The notes beneath the pieces were generated by a model. That model searched no databases, was not told where the DNA came from, and saw only the letters and a program-made list of their open reading frames with translations. Shown here piece after piece: positions 35,579-48,529 of a stretch of 64,000 nt of DNA. This DNA is from Trichoplax adhaerens (Eukaryota > Placozoa > Uniplacotomia > Trichoplacea > Trichoplacidae): contig NW_002060971.1 of NCBI RefSeq assembly GCF_000150275.1, positions 241,857 to 305,856 on the forward strand, in the 5' to 3' direction. How positions within the stretch are numbered: the stretch's first letter is position 1; every line of letters starts with the position of its first letter. The position numbers and the translations under genes were made by a program.

Positions 35579-38500
35579 TTTCCACGAAAAAGGAAAAAAG
35601 TCAAATTAGTATTTAATAAGCAAGAAAATCAATTAATCTACTCCATGAATCACAGTGAATCTATCAGCTTATCGAGATTGATGATTCAAAATGACAGGAT
35701 TGATTTCAATCTGTTAAATCTATACCGTAATGAACGATTTTAGCCATGAAACTTTCCAAATCGAATTGGTAACCACAACACTAAAAGAAATAATCTAGAA
35801 TAAATTGTTACTAAATACTGGCTAAATTAGGAAGAGATCCGCAATATAAATCGGTAAAATCAAATACTTTGAGAATCTAATGAATAAAAGGTAAAAGACA
35901 AGACTAATTAAGAATTGCTTTCTTTCTATAGATCGATGTATATATATCACTATATTGTTTTAAAAATAAACACGAGTGATAAAATTATTTGTTAACTTTA
36001 ATTGTTTGTTATTATTGAGGAGTAGATATATAATTATTTATAAGATGTTTAAAGTTTTGTTTCCTTTACTCTATCATACATCATTGAAAAGATTTTGATG
36101 TCATTTATTTCTTGTAATGATGCCTCTTTTGTTAATAATAATGATAGCAAATAAATACAATATCTACAAAAGCCACGATCAAGTGTTAATGACGACCTAG
36201 TTATTAATTTTAAGAAGTGTATTTCCTGCCCAGGTAACAAAGAAGTGATAGAACTATAGTAGACATGATATTGAGTTATGTCAACAGAGGTGTAGAAAGG
36301 TATAACAATAAATCCAATACAGAGATCAACTTGCCAAGTATTTTATATGATCTGTCAATTCATCATTATTACTGTTGCTTTAATCGGTCCATACATGGAT
36401 AGTAACATATACACATAGTGGTATGCTCAGTCTATCTTTATATGTACTTTATACACATGCTGTAGAATCTGATATGTACTTTACTTCATATTATACTTCT
36501 TATTAAGTATTATATTAATTTGGTCTACTTAGCGTCTGTTTACGATAACTACGTATGTAAGAGTTGTAAGTGGCAATGCTATATGAGTAATTACAGAATG
36601 TGTTTAAGGAGCTCATCAAAGTAATCAAGCTGACTGGTTAACGCTATCCACGAATCTTGTCTCTGTGCCAGCAGTATACAACAATTATAATATTATTTTT
36701 TGGCGATTATAATTAACTCACACATGTCAACTGATCAACCATTGTACTTACAGTATTTTGATAATAACATGATGAAGAAAACATCATTAAAATTTCATTA
36801 CATATTAATTGAATTGATTAAATATTGAATAATAAATCGATCAGGGATTGAATTGATTTCGTATTTCCAATAATGTTAGGCAATATTTTAAGTTATTGCG
36901 TGGTTGCATCTAATCGTCATTATTATTTCCATGATTTAGCCATAAAAATCTTATCTTGTACTTGTATAAGATTTATTGGGCTTGAACATAGTAGTCGAAA
37001 GATATCAATTTAAAATATTGCAATAATATTTTGATACGCACAGGTATCATATTAATCAATTAGCAGGGATAAAAATGAGGTTCAATTACTTTATCGGACG
37101 TATTTTGTAGCTATTTCCAAAGTATCAGCCCAAATTGTTACAGAAAGATTTAAAAATGGCTATATCAACTTATTATATGGTCATTTACGATAATTTTAAA
37201 AAATTCATAAATTAAATTAGCACACAGTCAGAAATTTCAGAAAAAATATGACGTAAAGTCGATCCTATTGAATATGACTCTTGTAAATAGATGAATGAGC
37301 GTTCATAGTCGATAATCTTCATTGCTCAATAGTGGAGCAAGGATTAAAATTTAAACTTCAGCATCAATTTTTAATCAATATCGACTCAGTTTATCTGTAA
37401 ATCTATCGATCGATCTGTCTAAGAATCTATCAATGCATTTTATTTGTCATTATTAAATAGGGTATCTTATAGATTTATATTTCCACATCAGATTGGCTTT
37501 AAGTATCTACATACTCAATTATATGGATCTCTAGTGGTTTATCTATCCATCTTATTTAGTAAATGTTGCACGAATGCCGTCGAAATCTCTTTATACTATA
37601 TAGATATTTGTGTTATTTTATTATTTCGTAGAATAATTTTAGAATACATCCTTTGATATCAGCACATTGATTTCAATAACACTGTGATATTGTTTTAATC
37701 AGTCACTATAAAGTAAACTTCAGAGACTACGTTAAACTCTACTAATTATTGCGGAATAGCTTAAATTACAAGTTAAGATACACAGTACATAATTGCATAA
37801 CCGCTTGAAGGATGAATATGGTTATCCACATTGCTAAACAGAAATTGGATTCACATAATCTCACAAAACATATCTGGCAAGTCTAATGATATGTGTAGTA
37901 ACCACTAACACAGATTCTGAAGAATATGAGAAAAAATTCATCCCTGACTTATTAAGGCTTAGTTTAATTGCTAGTAATAGATTAAACTATGAAAGAGTTT
38001 ACAACCAAATTTACTATGCTAATTAGAATACACGGGTGGATACCTAGTTTAGAAAAATATTCGCGCTTCTGCATTCTGATTGTTACTTTCAATAATAATA
38101 AATTTGCAGTTACACTGTAAACTTCCTAGTCTCTATTAACTATTACAACGGATTAAAGTTCAATCAAAAACAACTTCAATCCATTTTAACCTCGTGGATA
38201 GAATTTTTAAATAACCAATTTCGCTAGCTCGATTACCATTGGAAAATATAGAATCATTGTAATTATTTTTCAACTTATTCCATATTTATTTCTAATTTCT
38301 TCTGTACGATGGGCATTTCAGTAGCCTTTAGGTTAATGATGGAATCAATTCTAAAATATAATTCTAAAACCTGGTTTATTTTTTTACTACCTATTCGCCA
38401 ATATCTCACTTTCGACACCATTTCAATATTAATTTAATTTCAAATTAACATGGTAACGGGCCTGATTAATAACTTATAATTACGGTAGCTAGTCGTCATA

Positions 38501-38984
38501 AATTCTAGATAAAAATATCGAGTTGTTCATCGCGATGTCTTTAAAATTTAAATTACTTAATAATAGATTTATTGTTTGCAACCATCCTGAAATCCTCGTT
38601 ACTCCCTAAAATCCAGATAATTCATCGATCATCGATTGTTCTTCTTAATTTTATGACTGAACTTTCTTTCAGTTTTGAGTCGCATAACAAGTTATGCCGC
38701 TGATAGTAATTACGCACTAGAATAATAGCATACATTGAATATTTAATAAATATAGTATGGACGTAAGGTCGATCTAACACTTATTGTTGTTATGGTTAAA
38801 TTTTATTCATATCTAAAGTGAAGAGCGAATGATAGCTATTGAAGTAATGGAACTCTACAGTTAAATTAAATTATATATCAGCTTTACTGATATCATATTT
38901 TACGTCATACAATTCTCGTGTACCGTATTATTACGTTCTTCAAGGATCCTGCAAATAGGTTATATTGAAAGATCTCAATGGAAC

Positions 38985-39560
38985 TGGTAGATATAGTTAT
39001 AAATTATATCACCAGTTAGTTCAATCATTAACCTTGACTGGCTTCAAAAGGAATGGAATATCGACTATATTGATGTTTAGATGAAATAGATAATGTTTAG
39101 AGGATGTTTACCTGAAGATAGATTTGACGTGCGACGGTCACTACAGCTTGGTAAGAGTGACTACTAATTACTGTACAAATAATTGACGTAAGAACAGGAC
39201 AAATATATAGCATAAATTCCGCAGAACCGGTAACTGCTGAACTTTACAACTGTTCTAAAATTTCCTTGGTAGATTAATTATAAATTATATCTCGGGTTAG
39301 CGATATAATTTTTAACTATATCCACCAAGGCGATTTTGCTTCTATCACTGACTTTTGTCGATCTTAAAAAGGAATAGATAACGTATATGCTGATGCTTGG
39401 CTTTAACAGCTAATGATTATAATGTATTTAGCTGAAAATATATTAGATATACGAAAGTCGACATGTCTGGGTAAGTGGGTTTGCAAATTCTTTATGATTA
39501 ACGCAAGAGCAGGATAAATATAACGTGAATTCAGTGAAACTGGCAACTACTAAACATTGT
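38985..39560. repeat. Diverged twofold direct repeat, period about 285-315 bp
   Basis: 'ggtagat' followed by 'tataaattatatc' then 'ggttag' or 'agttag' occurs at 38985 and 39269. 'cgtaagaacaggacaaatata' at about 39187 corresponds to 'cgcaagagcaggataaatata' at about 39502, each followed by a similar 'gtgaattc.g.gaaac.ggcaact.ct' segment. The second copy carries indels. Confidence 0.6.
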
Positions 39561-42500
39561 GCAATGTTGTTGTTCATGCTATAAACTATTTTTAATATTT
39601 CTATTACAACATTGACAGATTAATTCTATAACAGCGTTGAATAATTAACAAAGCGTTTTATAAATTTTAAATTATTCATATACTATATAAATGAATCTCG
39701 TTCGATTTGTTGTCATTTTATGGTACGTAGCTCGTATGTTGGCTCTAAAATTAAATTTAACTCTGTTGTTGCGTTAAATTTAAAACATGAAAGATGTTTA
39801 TGCTAATTGCTTTGATCTTTTGATATTGCTATTTATTTCACCCGCCCATATCCTACGATCAATGATATTAGGAATACTAATTTGTCAATAGTACAGGATA
39901 TTAGATCAATTATATTAGGATTGATGATATTTACAAAACACATTTTTTGACATATCTGTTAGATCACTAAAAATGATACTATATCCGCAGTATCAGCAAG
40001 ACTTAGCTAATAATATTGATACTTTCTGTACCACAATAACTAATAATGGTGTCAATATCTTGGTTAGACTACAATAATTATTGTTAGTAGCCAGTTATAT
40101 AAATGACTTCAATATTGTAATTGCAGTAATGATAATTGATACTTGCGGTGTAGTAGATAATTATCTCTTTGCTTTGATAAGTTATGCATTAACATCAGAT
40201 TGACAATTTATTACTCTTGAGAAGCTCATTTCTACTGTTACAGACTGGGGGTTAATTTTCTAAACATTCTAAATTAAATGAATTATCTTATAGCTCGATA
40301 TAATACAGCTAGATGCATTATTTTATCTCAGATAACTATTTACAGCTCATTTACTATACCATTTATTGGCTTAGTTTATTTGATTCATGCTATTACTGTA
40401 TATTGTTGAATGCTATGATCACCCAAGAAAATATTCACTAATTCATATAGCTAATCAGTTGGTTATAGAATTTTGCCTTAAATTCCATGATATATCGTAT
40501 CAACTTGTTTTAAGGTCAAATTATCTATTGATTTAGCAATAATTTTTACGCCTTCAATTAATTTAATTTTAAATTTTACTGTATGCGCCGTAATATGTGT
40601 AAGCACTGCATTATATATCGCGTAACAACATGCTTTTACCGATATTATTTTGGAATTCGCGGTATCCAATTGAAGTATCCTGCTCTGATTTCTATATCTA
40701 GATAAATGCTTAGTTCCTCCTACAAATATTATCTGATTTCTTAGAAAATTTGTGCTATTACCGCGTTGATAGAGAATAGAGTCTTACTAAAACATTCTTA
40801 GCAGAAATTTTTCATGCAGTACATTATATTGGACAGTATTTGATCGTACTGGAAGGAAAAATTGATACCATCATTTGCATGCCATAGACAACACTTTATG
40901 GCAATTTCATTCTTTAAAAAATTGGCTGTTAGTTTATTCTGGTCCTTGAATAGTAGAAGATATTGCATTTATCATAGAAGTAGTTGGTTGTTTATTCTTA
41001 TGAATAGAATTGAGAAACCTGCCACAGATCAATAAAATTCTTGAACTTTCTGAATAAGAGATGGTATGAATTGCTGGAGTAAAATAGGTTTACATGTTGC
41101 ATCATCTTGGAAACTAGCCTTTTCATTTATCTCTACTGCTTAAGTTATAGACACTAAATTTTAGAACTAGCTCTTAAGTTACTGAATTTGAAAATCTCTG
41201 ATTAGGCTATCTAGTGTTTAAATTCTGATTAGAATGATTTTAGAAGTTGAGGTCGTACTAATGACGGAAGAGTTTCCATCATCAATAAAATGGCTATGAT
41301 ATATTTTAGCTTAATATTGGTAATATTATTTCGCTTTTCACTTTGTACAATAAGATTTCTCCAAATAGCATAACCCCAGATTGACCGGATATATCATACA
41401 GGATAATTGAGAATATATAAGAATGACCATTCATCTAGCGCTAGGATGTCATTGTTATTATAAAAGGAGAGGCCGGAAATGTAGTTCTGATATTTAACCT
41501 AAGGAAATAATATTACTTTAAATTGTCTGGGTATTTATTGTCGAAGGATAAACACATCTTCCAGGAACGGTGATGTAAATCAAGAGGATTAAACAGCTTG
41601 TAAAATTTAAATATACTGCTATTTAGCTATTTTGATAATTTTAAATTATAGGATATATCGTTACGATCGTGACAATTTCAGCTTGCTTGCTGTATATGAT
41701 TAGAGCGAAACGTTCTTGGAATAAGCTATTAAAATGGAATGATTAGATTTTATGAGCATTCTCTCATATGTCTTTTCCAAGTGTATTTATTCTATAATCC
41801 TTGTCCATGTAGCTATTCACTATTCAGGGGTCAAATTTAGTATTGTAGTGCCACTCCAATCATGATCTATGTAAATATCCGTTCTTAACATAAGTAACGC
41901 AGTTTTATTTACAAAAAATAAATTTAATATCCTTTTACTGCCACTGCTAAGGTGATGACAATCTATTTATTTTATATTATACTAGTGTTACTTATTATAA
42001 AATCAGCCGAGCATTTATTAGAGTACAAGATAGAGAATATCGAAAGCTGCTTTATCCTGATCAGTCATCAGATAAATGGATTTCATAATTTGCTTTCTAT
42101 CGTTATAGATGCGATATTAGACGAAGGTATTCCGAGCATTTGTTAGAGATAGGCTTTATTAGGATGCAAGGTAGACAAACATTAAGGCTTAGTTGTTATA
42201 GTTAGTGATTGAAAGGATTTAAATCTGCAACTTTGCCCATACCAAGATTTAGTAGCGTTTGAAGTCATACTCGAATTTATTAGTGTTTATTATAGCCTAA
42301 TTATAGTTCGATATTGGAAATAGATATTTGAGTACTGTATTAGCTATAAGAATAAAAGATAGATTACAGTTTAAGCATCTTTGTAATAATTATATCTGTA
42401 ATCAAAGATTAGGAGATGTAAGGGTTTATATTGTTAGAAGTATAACGCGATATCGGATTAAAGGACTTTATCCTACATCAAATAAGTTTATTCTAAGTTT

Positions 42501-44565
42501 TGTTTATAACAGATGTAATAGACAGCTGTTGACATAATAACAATTTGTGCCGTTCAATGATTTAGTTGAGGTTAATGACTATTTTATGTTAAGAGGATTT
42601 GGAAGAAGACTACCTTTCCCTTTTATTTCCTTTTGTACATTGTGTAAGAATAAATAGTTTGTTATTTACGAAGTCGAGATGAATGAAATCATAGATTGGA
42701 AGTAAACTTTTATAATGTTTAATTTCTTTCATCATTTTAAATAACATCTGCTAAGTTAAAGCTAATAACAGCTGATGAAAACCGTGTTGATTTTCTGCAT
42801 TGTATAAACTTCCGTCATTTTCCGACTGGATTTTTGGTACGATGAGCATAAAAAGTTGGATGATTGTCGATCTGTCATGTCCATTATAACTACATACAGT
42901 GCTGTACTATGTACAGAAGTTTCTCGTCTTCCTTCTGTTGCCTTGCTATAGTGTGACTAGAAAATAAAAAGTATTATAGTTTACTGATTGGAATTTACGT
43001 GTTTGGTAGCTAGTTAATGATTGATTTTAATTGTACTTTATTACCTATCATGTATAAGCATGAAATGCACGGTAGGCAGGCCAGACATGAACTTAATATC
43101 AGATATGACCCGAATGCTTCTTTAATTTATTCATTAACCTTAATCTTATTCTTCGGTTGTAGGGCTATAAGATCAAATTTTTTTCTAGCTTTATTAATAT
43201 TAAAGAATGAATTGAAAATAGCCACAGTTGTTAAATAATGCCTCTTTATTGGAGTCATTATAATTGGGCATTTTCAGAATCAATTATCAAGATCCCGTAA
43301 ATAAAGCATAATATCTTATTTGTCATTGGTGTTGTTGTTTCATGTACAGGAGAAATTGCATTAAAATTGTTAGGGTCAAATCTCTTCAAACCCAATCCCT
43401 TTTAATTGATCTACTACGATATTCTAAACGCGAGCGTAGAACCTAACGAAGAGAATTTAACTTATTTTAACAACCGTTATTGCAAATTCAGATATTCTGC
43501 GCTTGTAAAAATTAGACAAATAACTGAGCGCTTTGTCTATTTCTACCATTCTAATTTTATTTGGAAAGAGGGCGATTTTACCAACTGTTTTGAAATTTCC
43601 TTTAATCATTAGGTCTAGTATTGGTCGTTTAAAATTATATTGATAGCATCATTGACATCGATACTACGGTTTGAAGGTTAATTTGGGTCTTGAATAACTG
43701 TTAAGACGCACTCTATGTTTACGATACTCTATTTATTTAGTCAAAAATAAGGTTAAGATTTTTGCGCTCCCATGAAAGACTATATCTAGATGTTACATAT
43801 TGATTATAATAAAAGCTTTATTTTATGGGCTAATTAATCGTTTCTTTCTATTTGTTATCTTTTAATTTACAGTTACCATTGAAGCTCGTACATAGTATTT
43901 TATTCATTGACAAATGCCTGAGTAGGTAGCGAGGTATGATTAAAGGATGTGGTGTTTATATTATCTTGTATCAAAAAAACAACTGAAATATTGGGGTAAA
44001 ATCGAATATAGGCTAAGTATATAAATGTATGTATACTTGAATCAGCCAGAATGACGACTTTTGAATTGGAATTCATTATAGGCGATTTATTATAACTATT
44101 CTTTCTTACATATGCAAATCCATTCCGGTATATAAAAAAATAACGGAATTGAACTGGTGTCTGTCGATTTTGCTTTGTGCAGTTGTAGATGCAATACAGT
44201 ATCATTTTGAGATGACTATTTATTGGATAAGAGCGATCGTCTTAAGAGTTTCCTTAAATGCTTCTATACCATAACGGAAATACGCTAATAAAAAACCCTT
44301 GCCGTAATTTCTAGATATTAAAATGTATATCTCAATATTTGTAACATCAATGCGGATTAATAAGCATGATATAAACTTAGATCGACTATGATACATACTA
44401 ATATTCATAATAACAACATTTCAGGCATTAGCCGTTTCTTATATATGATACAGTTATAGTTGGAATTATTCTTCATACCTTTGTGGACCAAATGGAGAGC
44501 AGGAAATAGAATACGATTTGATACTGATAAAGCCGACAGATAGATGGAACTGCTATGTATCTGCC

Positions 44566-44677
44566 GACAAGACCAGCTTCAAAACTACCGACTTATTATC
44601 AAGTTGATGATGAACATGTCTCATAAAATCGACAAGACCAGCTTCAATATCCACAAAGTTGATGATGAGCCTGTCTG
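44566..44677. repeat. Short direct repeat, 65 bp period
   Basis: 'gacaagaccagcttcaa' begins at 44566 and again at 44631, and each is followed by 'aagttgatgatgaacatgtct' or its variant with 'gagcctgtct'. The first copy carries about 10 extra bases. Confidence 0.8.
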
Positions 44678-45970
44678 CAATTTTTTTCTATCTTGAAGAA
44701 TGTTCAAAAAGAACGTTATAATACGCCATTTTTGCAGTTACAAATTACTAATTATTCTACCTCTGTAAATAAGCAGCATTCATGCAATAGTACAAGTGGT
44801 TGGTAGCAATTATAAAATCTGTCATTTCAGACATGGTCTACTATACTATTACTGGCTGTTAAGGAGCAACAATTACATAGCTGCTGTAGCCTAATTTCCT
44901 TAAGATTACCTATCTAGAAATGTGTTTATGTTGATTTATCTATGACGTTTTATATGTTTTTAATTAATAGATCAGTGTATAATTTTACAATATTATTATT
45001 TATGTACTAATAACTCCTGTTGAAGTAGATTTACTATAGATTAGCTGATTTTCTCAATCGAGTTTGGGTTCAGATTTGTCGAAGAGAGGAGATTGCCAGT
45101 ATTTAGAGTATTTAGAGGGGGTGTGGGTAAGTGTCGAGCAGGACAAAACTGACAGTAGCAGTTTTAATTTTTCGTCATTATAAAATTTGTAATACTGGCT
45201 AATACTGCAGTCTAGCTCACAGCCGTATAAACTACGTCATGGATAAAATTCGATCACTCTGAGTTTAAAAAGGTAACGAAAAGTTTGCAGATAAATGTGA
45301 ATTTACAGCAATGCGGCGCTACGTCTACATCCTTCAAGAGGATAATAAACCTATCGTGCGAGAAGCAAATGGTTCATTTTTCGCGTTATGGGATAGAATT
45401 CACGAATAAGATAATACAGCCTAGGATAGTCATAGGGCTGTCGTTGAGTAGCATAGGTAACATGCATGAAATTCTAAAAATCGATATGCTCAAAGTATTC
45501 ACAGACATCTCGTTTTCTGGAAGCTACTTCGAGAGAGCAAGTACAGGATTGACATTAGATGATAAATGGAAAGTTTATAGAAAGGGTACAAACAAAGATA
45601 TTCTATATTAACTAGAGGTGCTTTAGTGATATTGTGTATGATTTGCATAGGGATTTACTGTGGCCTAACAAGTATGATTGACTCATCATTATCGTTGAAA
45701 GTACAGTAAATCATAAATACTGTACTGATATTGCTCTATTGAAAACAGATAGAGATACAAAATGGCAAAATTGTTGATGGTTGTAACCGTGGCTACCCAC
45801 TAAGTATACTTTAAAAAGTATAGTATTGCTCATCACTTTCATCGATCCGAAAGACAAGCACAACCTTGAGAAAGTTATAGTACATTGCCTAAAGTACTTT
45901 CAACACGTCTGAATTTTTCCTTAGATCAAATTGTCATTTTCAGTGGCATAAAGTACCAACCGTGAGTACT

Positions 45971-46120
45971 ATGGCGTTGTCAGTCGAGGAACACCATAAT
46001 AACATCAATTTCGCAAGCGATTTGCGCAGCTATGGACGACTAGAAAAAAAATCTAGAAGTAAACTTGTTGTTGTTGCTCTGGAGGTCCATCAGGCAGCCG
46101 ACTGGCGGTTACCAAAATGA
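45971..46120 (+). CDS. Small ORF of unknown function
   Basis: ATG to TGA, 49 codons, starting MALSVEEHHNNINFASDL and ending ADWRLPK. The composition is more protein-like and less AT-driven than the flanks. I recognise no family, signal peptide or membrane segment. It could equally be part of an untranslated leader or a chance frame. Confidence 0.12.
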   Translation: MALSVEEHHNNINFASDLRSYGRLEKKSRSKLVVVALEVHQAADWRLPK

Positions 46121-46279
46121 TCATTCTCTTAGCACATATTAACACGGATTACTAGATACTCTATCGGATGTAGTGTCTCGATCTAGTAGTCTATGATCTC
46201 ATCCATCGCTAGCAAAAAATAATGTCGCCCATAAGGGGCTTGTGGAACTGTCAACGGTAGCAAATGAATGGCCATGGAT

Positions 46280-46580
46280 AATTATCATTTTTTTAGGGGG
46301 GGGGGCAGAGTAGAGTGCTATTTTTGAAGCTTACCCTTTAGGAGTTGAGTGTGTAAATAATCTATCAGAGTAAGGTAGACAATTATCATTTTTTTTGGGG
46401 GGGGGCAGGATAAGACTGCTATTTTTGAAGCTTACCCTTTAGGAGTTGAGTGAGTAAATAATCTATTAGAGTAATTTAGGCAATTATCATTTTTTTGGGG
46501 GGGGGCAGGATAGACTGCTATTTTTGAAGCTTACCCTTTAGGAGTCGAGTGTGTAAATAATCTATCAGAGTAAGGTAGAC
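46280..46580. repeat. Threefold tandem repeat with G-tracts, about 101 bp unit
   Basis: Units at 46280, 46381 and 46482 begin 'aattatcattttttt', then a run of 9-11 G, 'caggata', 'ctatttttgaagcttaccc', 'tttaggagt.gagtg.gtaaataatct' and 'agagtaa'. Copies are over 90% alike, so the duplication is young. The poly-T followed directly by poly-G is striking and slippage-prone. Confidence 0.95.
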
Positions 46581-46899
46581 AATGTTGAATACATCACGTA
46601 TAGCCAAGACAGGACAAGGTAAATGGATCAAGTTGAGTGCTGCACTTGTACAGTTCTTGCTTTCCATTTTTAGCAGCCATGAATGAATATTATTCTACGA
46701 GCATATTGACGATGATAACAATTTTGTTTCAAAATCAGATATCAGGATGGATCGTAGCGCTGCCCTTTCTGGAGAAACTTGGAGTTTGTTTCATGAACAA
46801 CAACATATGCGTATCTAGTAGCACGGTTTTCAATCAATGGAGAAGAACTCGTTACTTTAATGGATGAATGAGTGATTTAATAATTTATAGCCAGGTACT

Positions 46900-47533
46900 A
46901 ATCAAGTTCATCCACTGTTTCCCACTGCTGATTTTACTTGGCTAGCAATCTTATCATCGTACCTATGCCTACCCTACTCTATTCTTGCCCAATGCCTAGT
47001 CTACACTCGTGTGAAATTCAATCCAATAATGATCATAATACCACTATTCTAGCAATATAGAATATCAAGACATCCTTCATGCATTACTTAATTCACCACT
47101 GGTTCGCCTCCTTTAACTAGCAATCGCATCGTTGTATCTGGTTGTATCGATGCCTACGCTATCCCTGTCTAATGCCCATGATATACTCGGGTGAAATTCA
47201 ATCCAACAGCGACCATAATACCATTATTAAAGCAATGGACATAAAATGAAGAAATCGTTTACGTACTGGTTAAATCGCTGGTGGTTCGCCTTTTTTAACT
47301 AGCAATCGCATGATCGTAGCGATGCCTACTCTATTCGTACCCACTCGAGTGGAATGGAATCTAATCGTGACCATGATACCCCTGTTATAGCAATATAGAA
47401 TCAAGACATCGTTCACGTACTGCTTTGAAATCATGGCTAGTTCGCTTCCTTTAACTAGCCATGCCAGCGCATCATCGCACCTAGATCTACTCTATTCCTG
47501 TCCACGATACACTCGAGTGAAATTCAATTTAAT
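46900..47533. repeat. Fourfold tandem repeat, about 155-180 bp unit
   Basis: A core 'ctagcaatc.catc' recurs at about 46944, 47118 and 47299, with a variant 'actagccatgcc' at 47455. Each unit also carries 'gatgcctac.ctat', 'cactcg.gtgaaattcaat', 'gaccataatacc' and 'agcaat..ag..tcaagacatc'. Units are moderately diverged. The array abuts the next one directly. Confidence 0.85.
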
Positions 47534-48130
47534 CTTTCTACTACTGTACTGTGATGATTTATGAAAGCTTTGATTACTATTGCAAGATATCTAGTTGACT
47601 ACAGTACTGTATGGATGCTTATTTACTCCAATCTGCAGTACTTCAAGAGAAAATTGAAGTAGTCGATGAAGGGGGGGAGGAAAAAAACTTTCTACCACTG
47701 TACTGTGATGATTTGTGAAAGCCTGGATGACGATTGCACGATTGTCAATGAAGATCTCTAGTTCACTAATAAGGTACAGCATGGATGCTTATTTACTCCA
47801 ATGCAGTGCAGATTGGACACTTTCAATTTTCTCTTGGAAAATTGAAGTAGTCGATGAAAAGGGGGAGGAAAAAAACTTTCTACCACTGTACTGTGATGAT
47901 TTGTGAAAGCCTTGATGACGATTGCACGATTGTCAATGAAGATCTCTAGTTCACTAAGGTACAGCATGGATGCTTATTTACTCCAATGCAGTACAGATTG
48001 GACACTTTCAATTTTCCGAAAATTGAAGTAGTCGATGAAAAAGGGGGGGGGGGGAAAACAACTTTCTACTACTGTAATGTGATGATTTGTAAAAGTTTTG
48101 ATGACGATTGTATGCTTGTCAAGGACAACT
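47534..48130. repeat. Tandem repeat, 154-188 bp unit, 3.4 copies
   Basis: Units start at 47534, 47688, 47876 and 48062 (partial) with 'ctttcta.cactgtactgtgatgattt'. They continue with 'gatgacgattgcacgattgtcaatgaagat', 'agcatggatgcttatttactcc', 'aaattgaagtagtcgatgaa' and a G-tract (5-11 G). Units 2 and 3 are nearly identical. Overlapping short open frames on both strands are products of the repeat and not genes. Confidence 0.92.
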
Positions 48131-48474
48131 TTTTTATTGTCTTGTGTTCTTCTTGTTTATTTACTCGTCAGATTCTAATTATTGGAAAAAAAAATGTGTT
48201 ATCCCTTAATTATAAAAGGACGTCGATTATCTGCCTCCCTACCTATCTTAGTAACGCCTACTGAACTCGTCGGAAGTAAATCTATTTCAGCAAGCGTAAA
48301 ATAGGACTAAAAATAGAAGGCAAAATCTTTTCTTTCTACCTCGACAATAGACAGCATCCATAGTGTCATGGACTGCATGCCTAATGGACTTAATGATACA
48401 GTCCATTATGTGAAGGGGAAAGACAGGAAATGGACATAAAGATACACCTGGACAACACTCTCCAATAGCATGCC

Positions 48475-48529
48475 ATGGCAGAATCGATTTTACTGCATGC
48501 AATCTTGCCTTTCCTTATCTTGGCTTGCG
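48475..48529 (+). CDS. Candidate secretory leader exon
   Basis: ATG at 48475 opens MAESILLHAILPFLILACG, a textbook-like hydrophobic leader, followed by a GT donor (gtagaa at 48530) in phase 1. The first visible SLC24 exon begins in phase 1 at 53809, so the two could join, but a 5.3-kb intron would be needed and other exons may lie between. Alternatively this is a chance frame. Confidence 0.2.

Larger units (their letters stand above)
35579..46279. other. Long AT-rich gene-poor region
   Basis: No conserved protein was recognised. Open frames up to about 108 codons exist (for example 45285-45611, beginning with TTG rather than ATG) but have no domain resemblance. Diverged duplications near 38985-39560 and 44566-44677 are listed separately. 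This could be intergenic or include large introns; I cannot tell which. Confidence 0.4.

Noticed and set aside
45285-45611. 108-codon open frame
   Set aside because: It begins at TTG, has no upstream ATG in frame, no recognisable domain and no clear splice sites.
47591-48264. Overlapping 60-90 codon open frames on both strands
   Set aside because: They are generated by the 154-188 bp tandem repeat; the same peptide recurs once per unit and changes frame at G-tract length differences.
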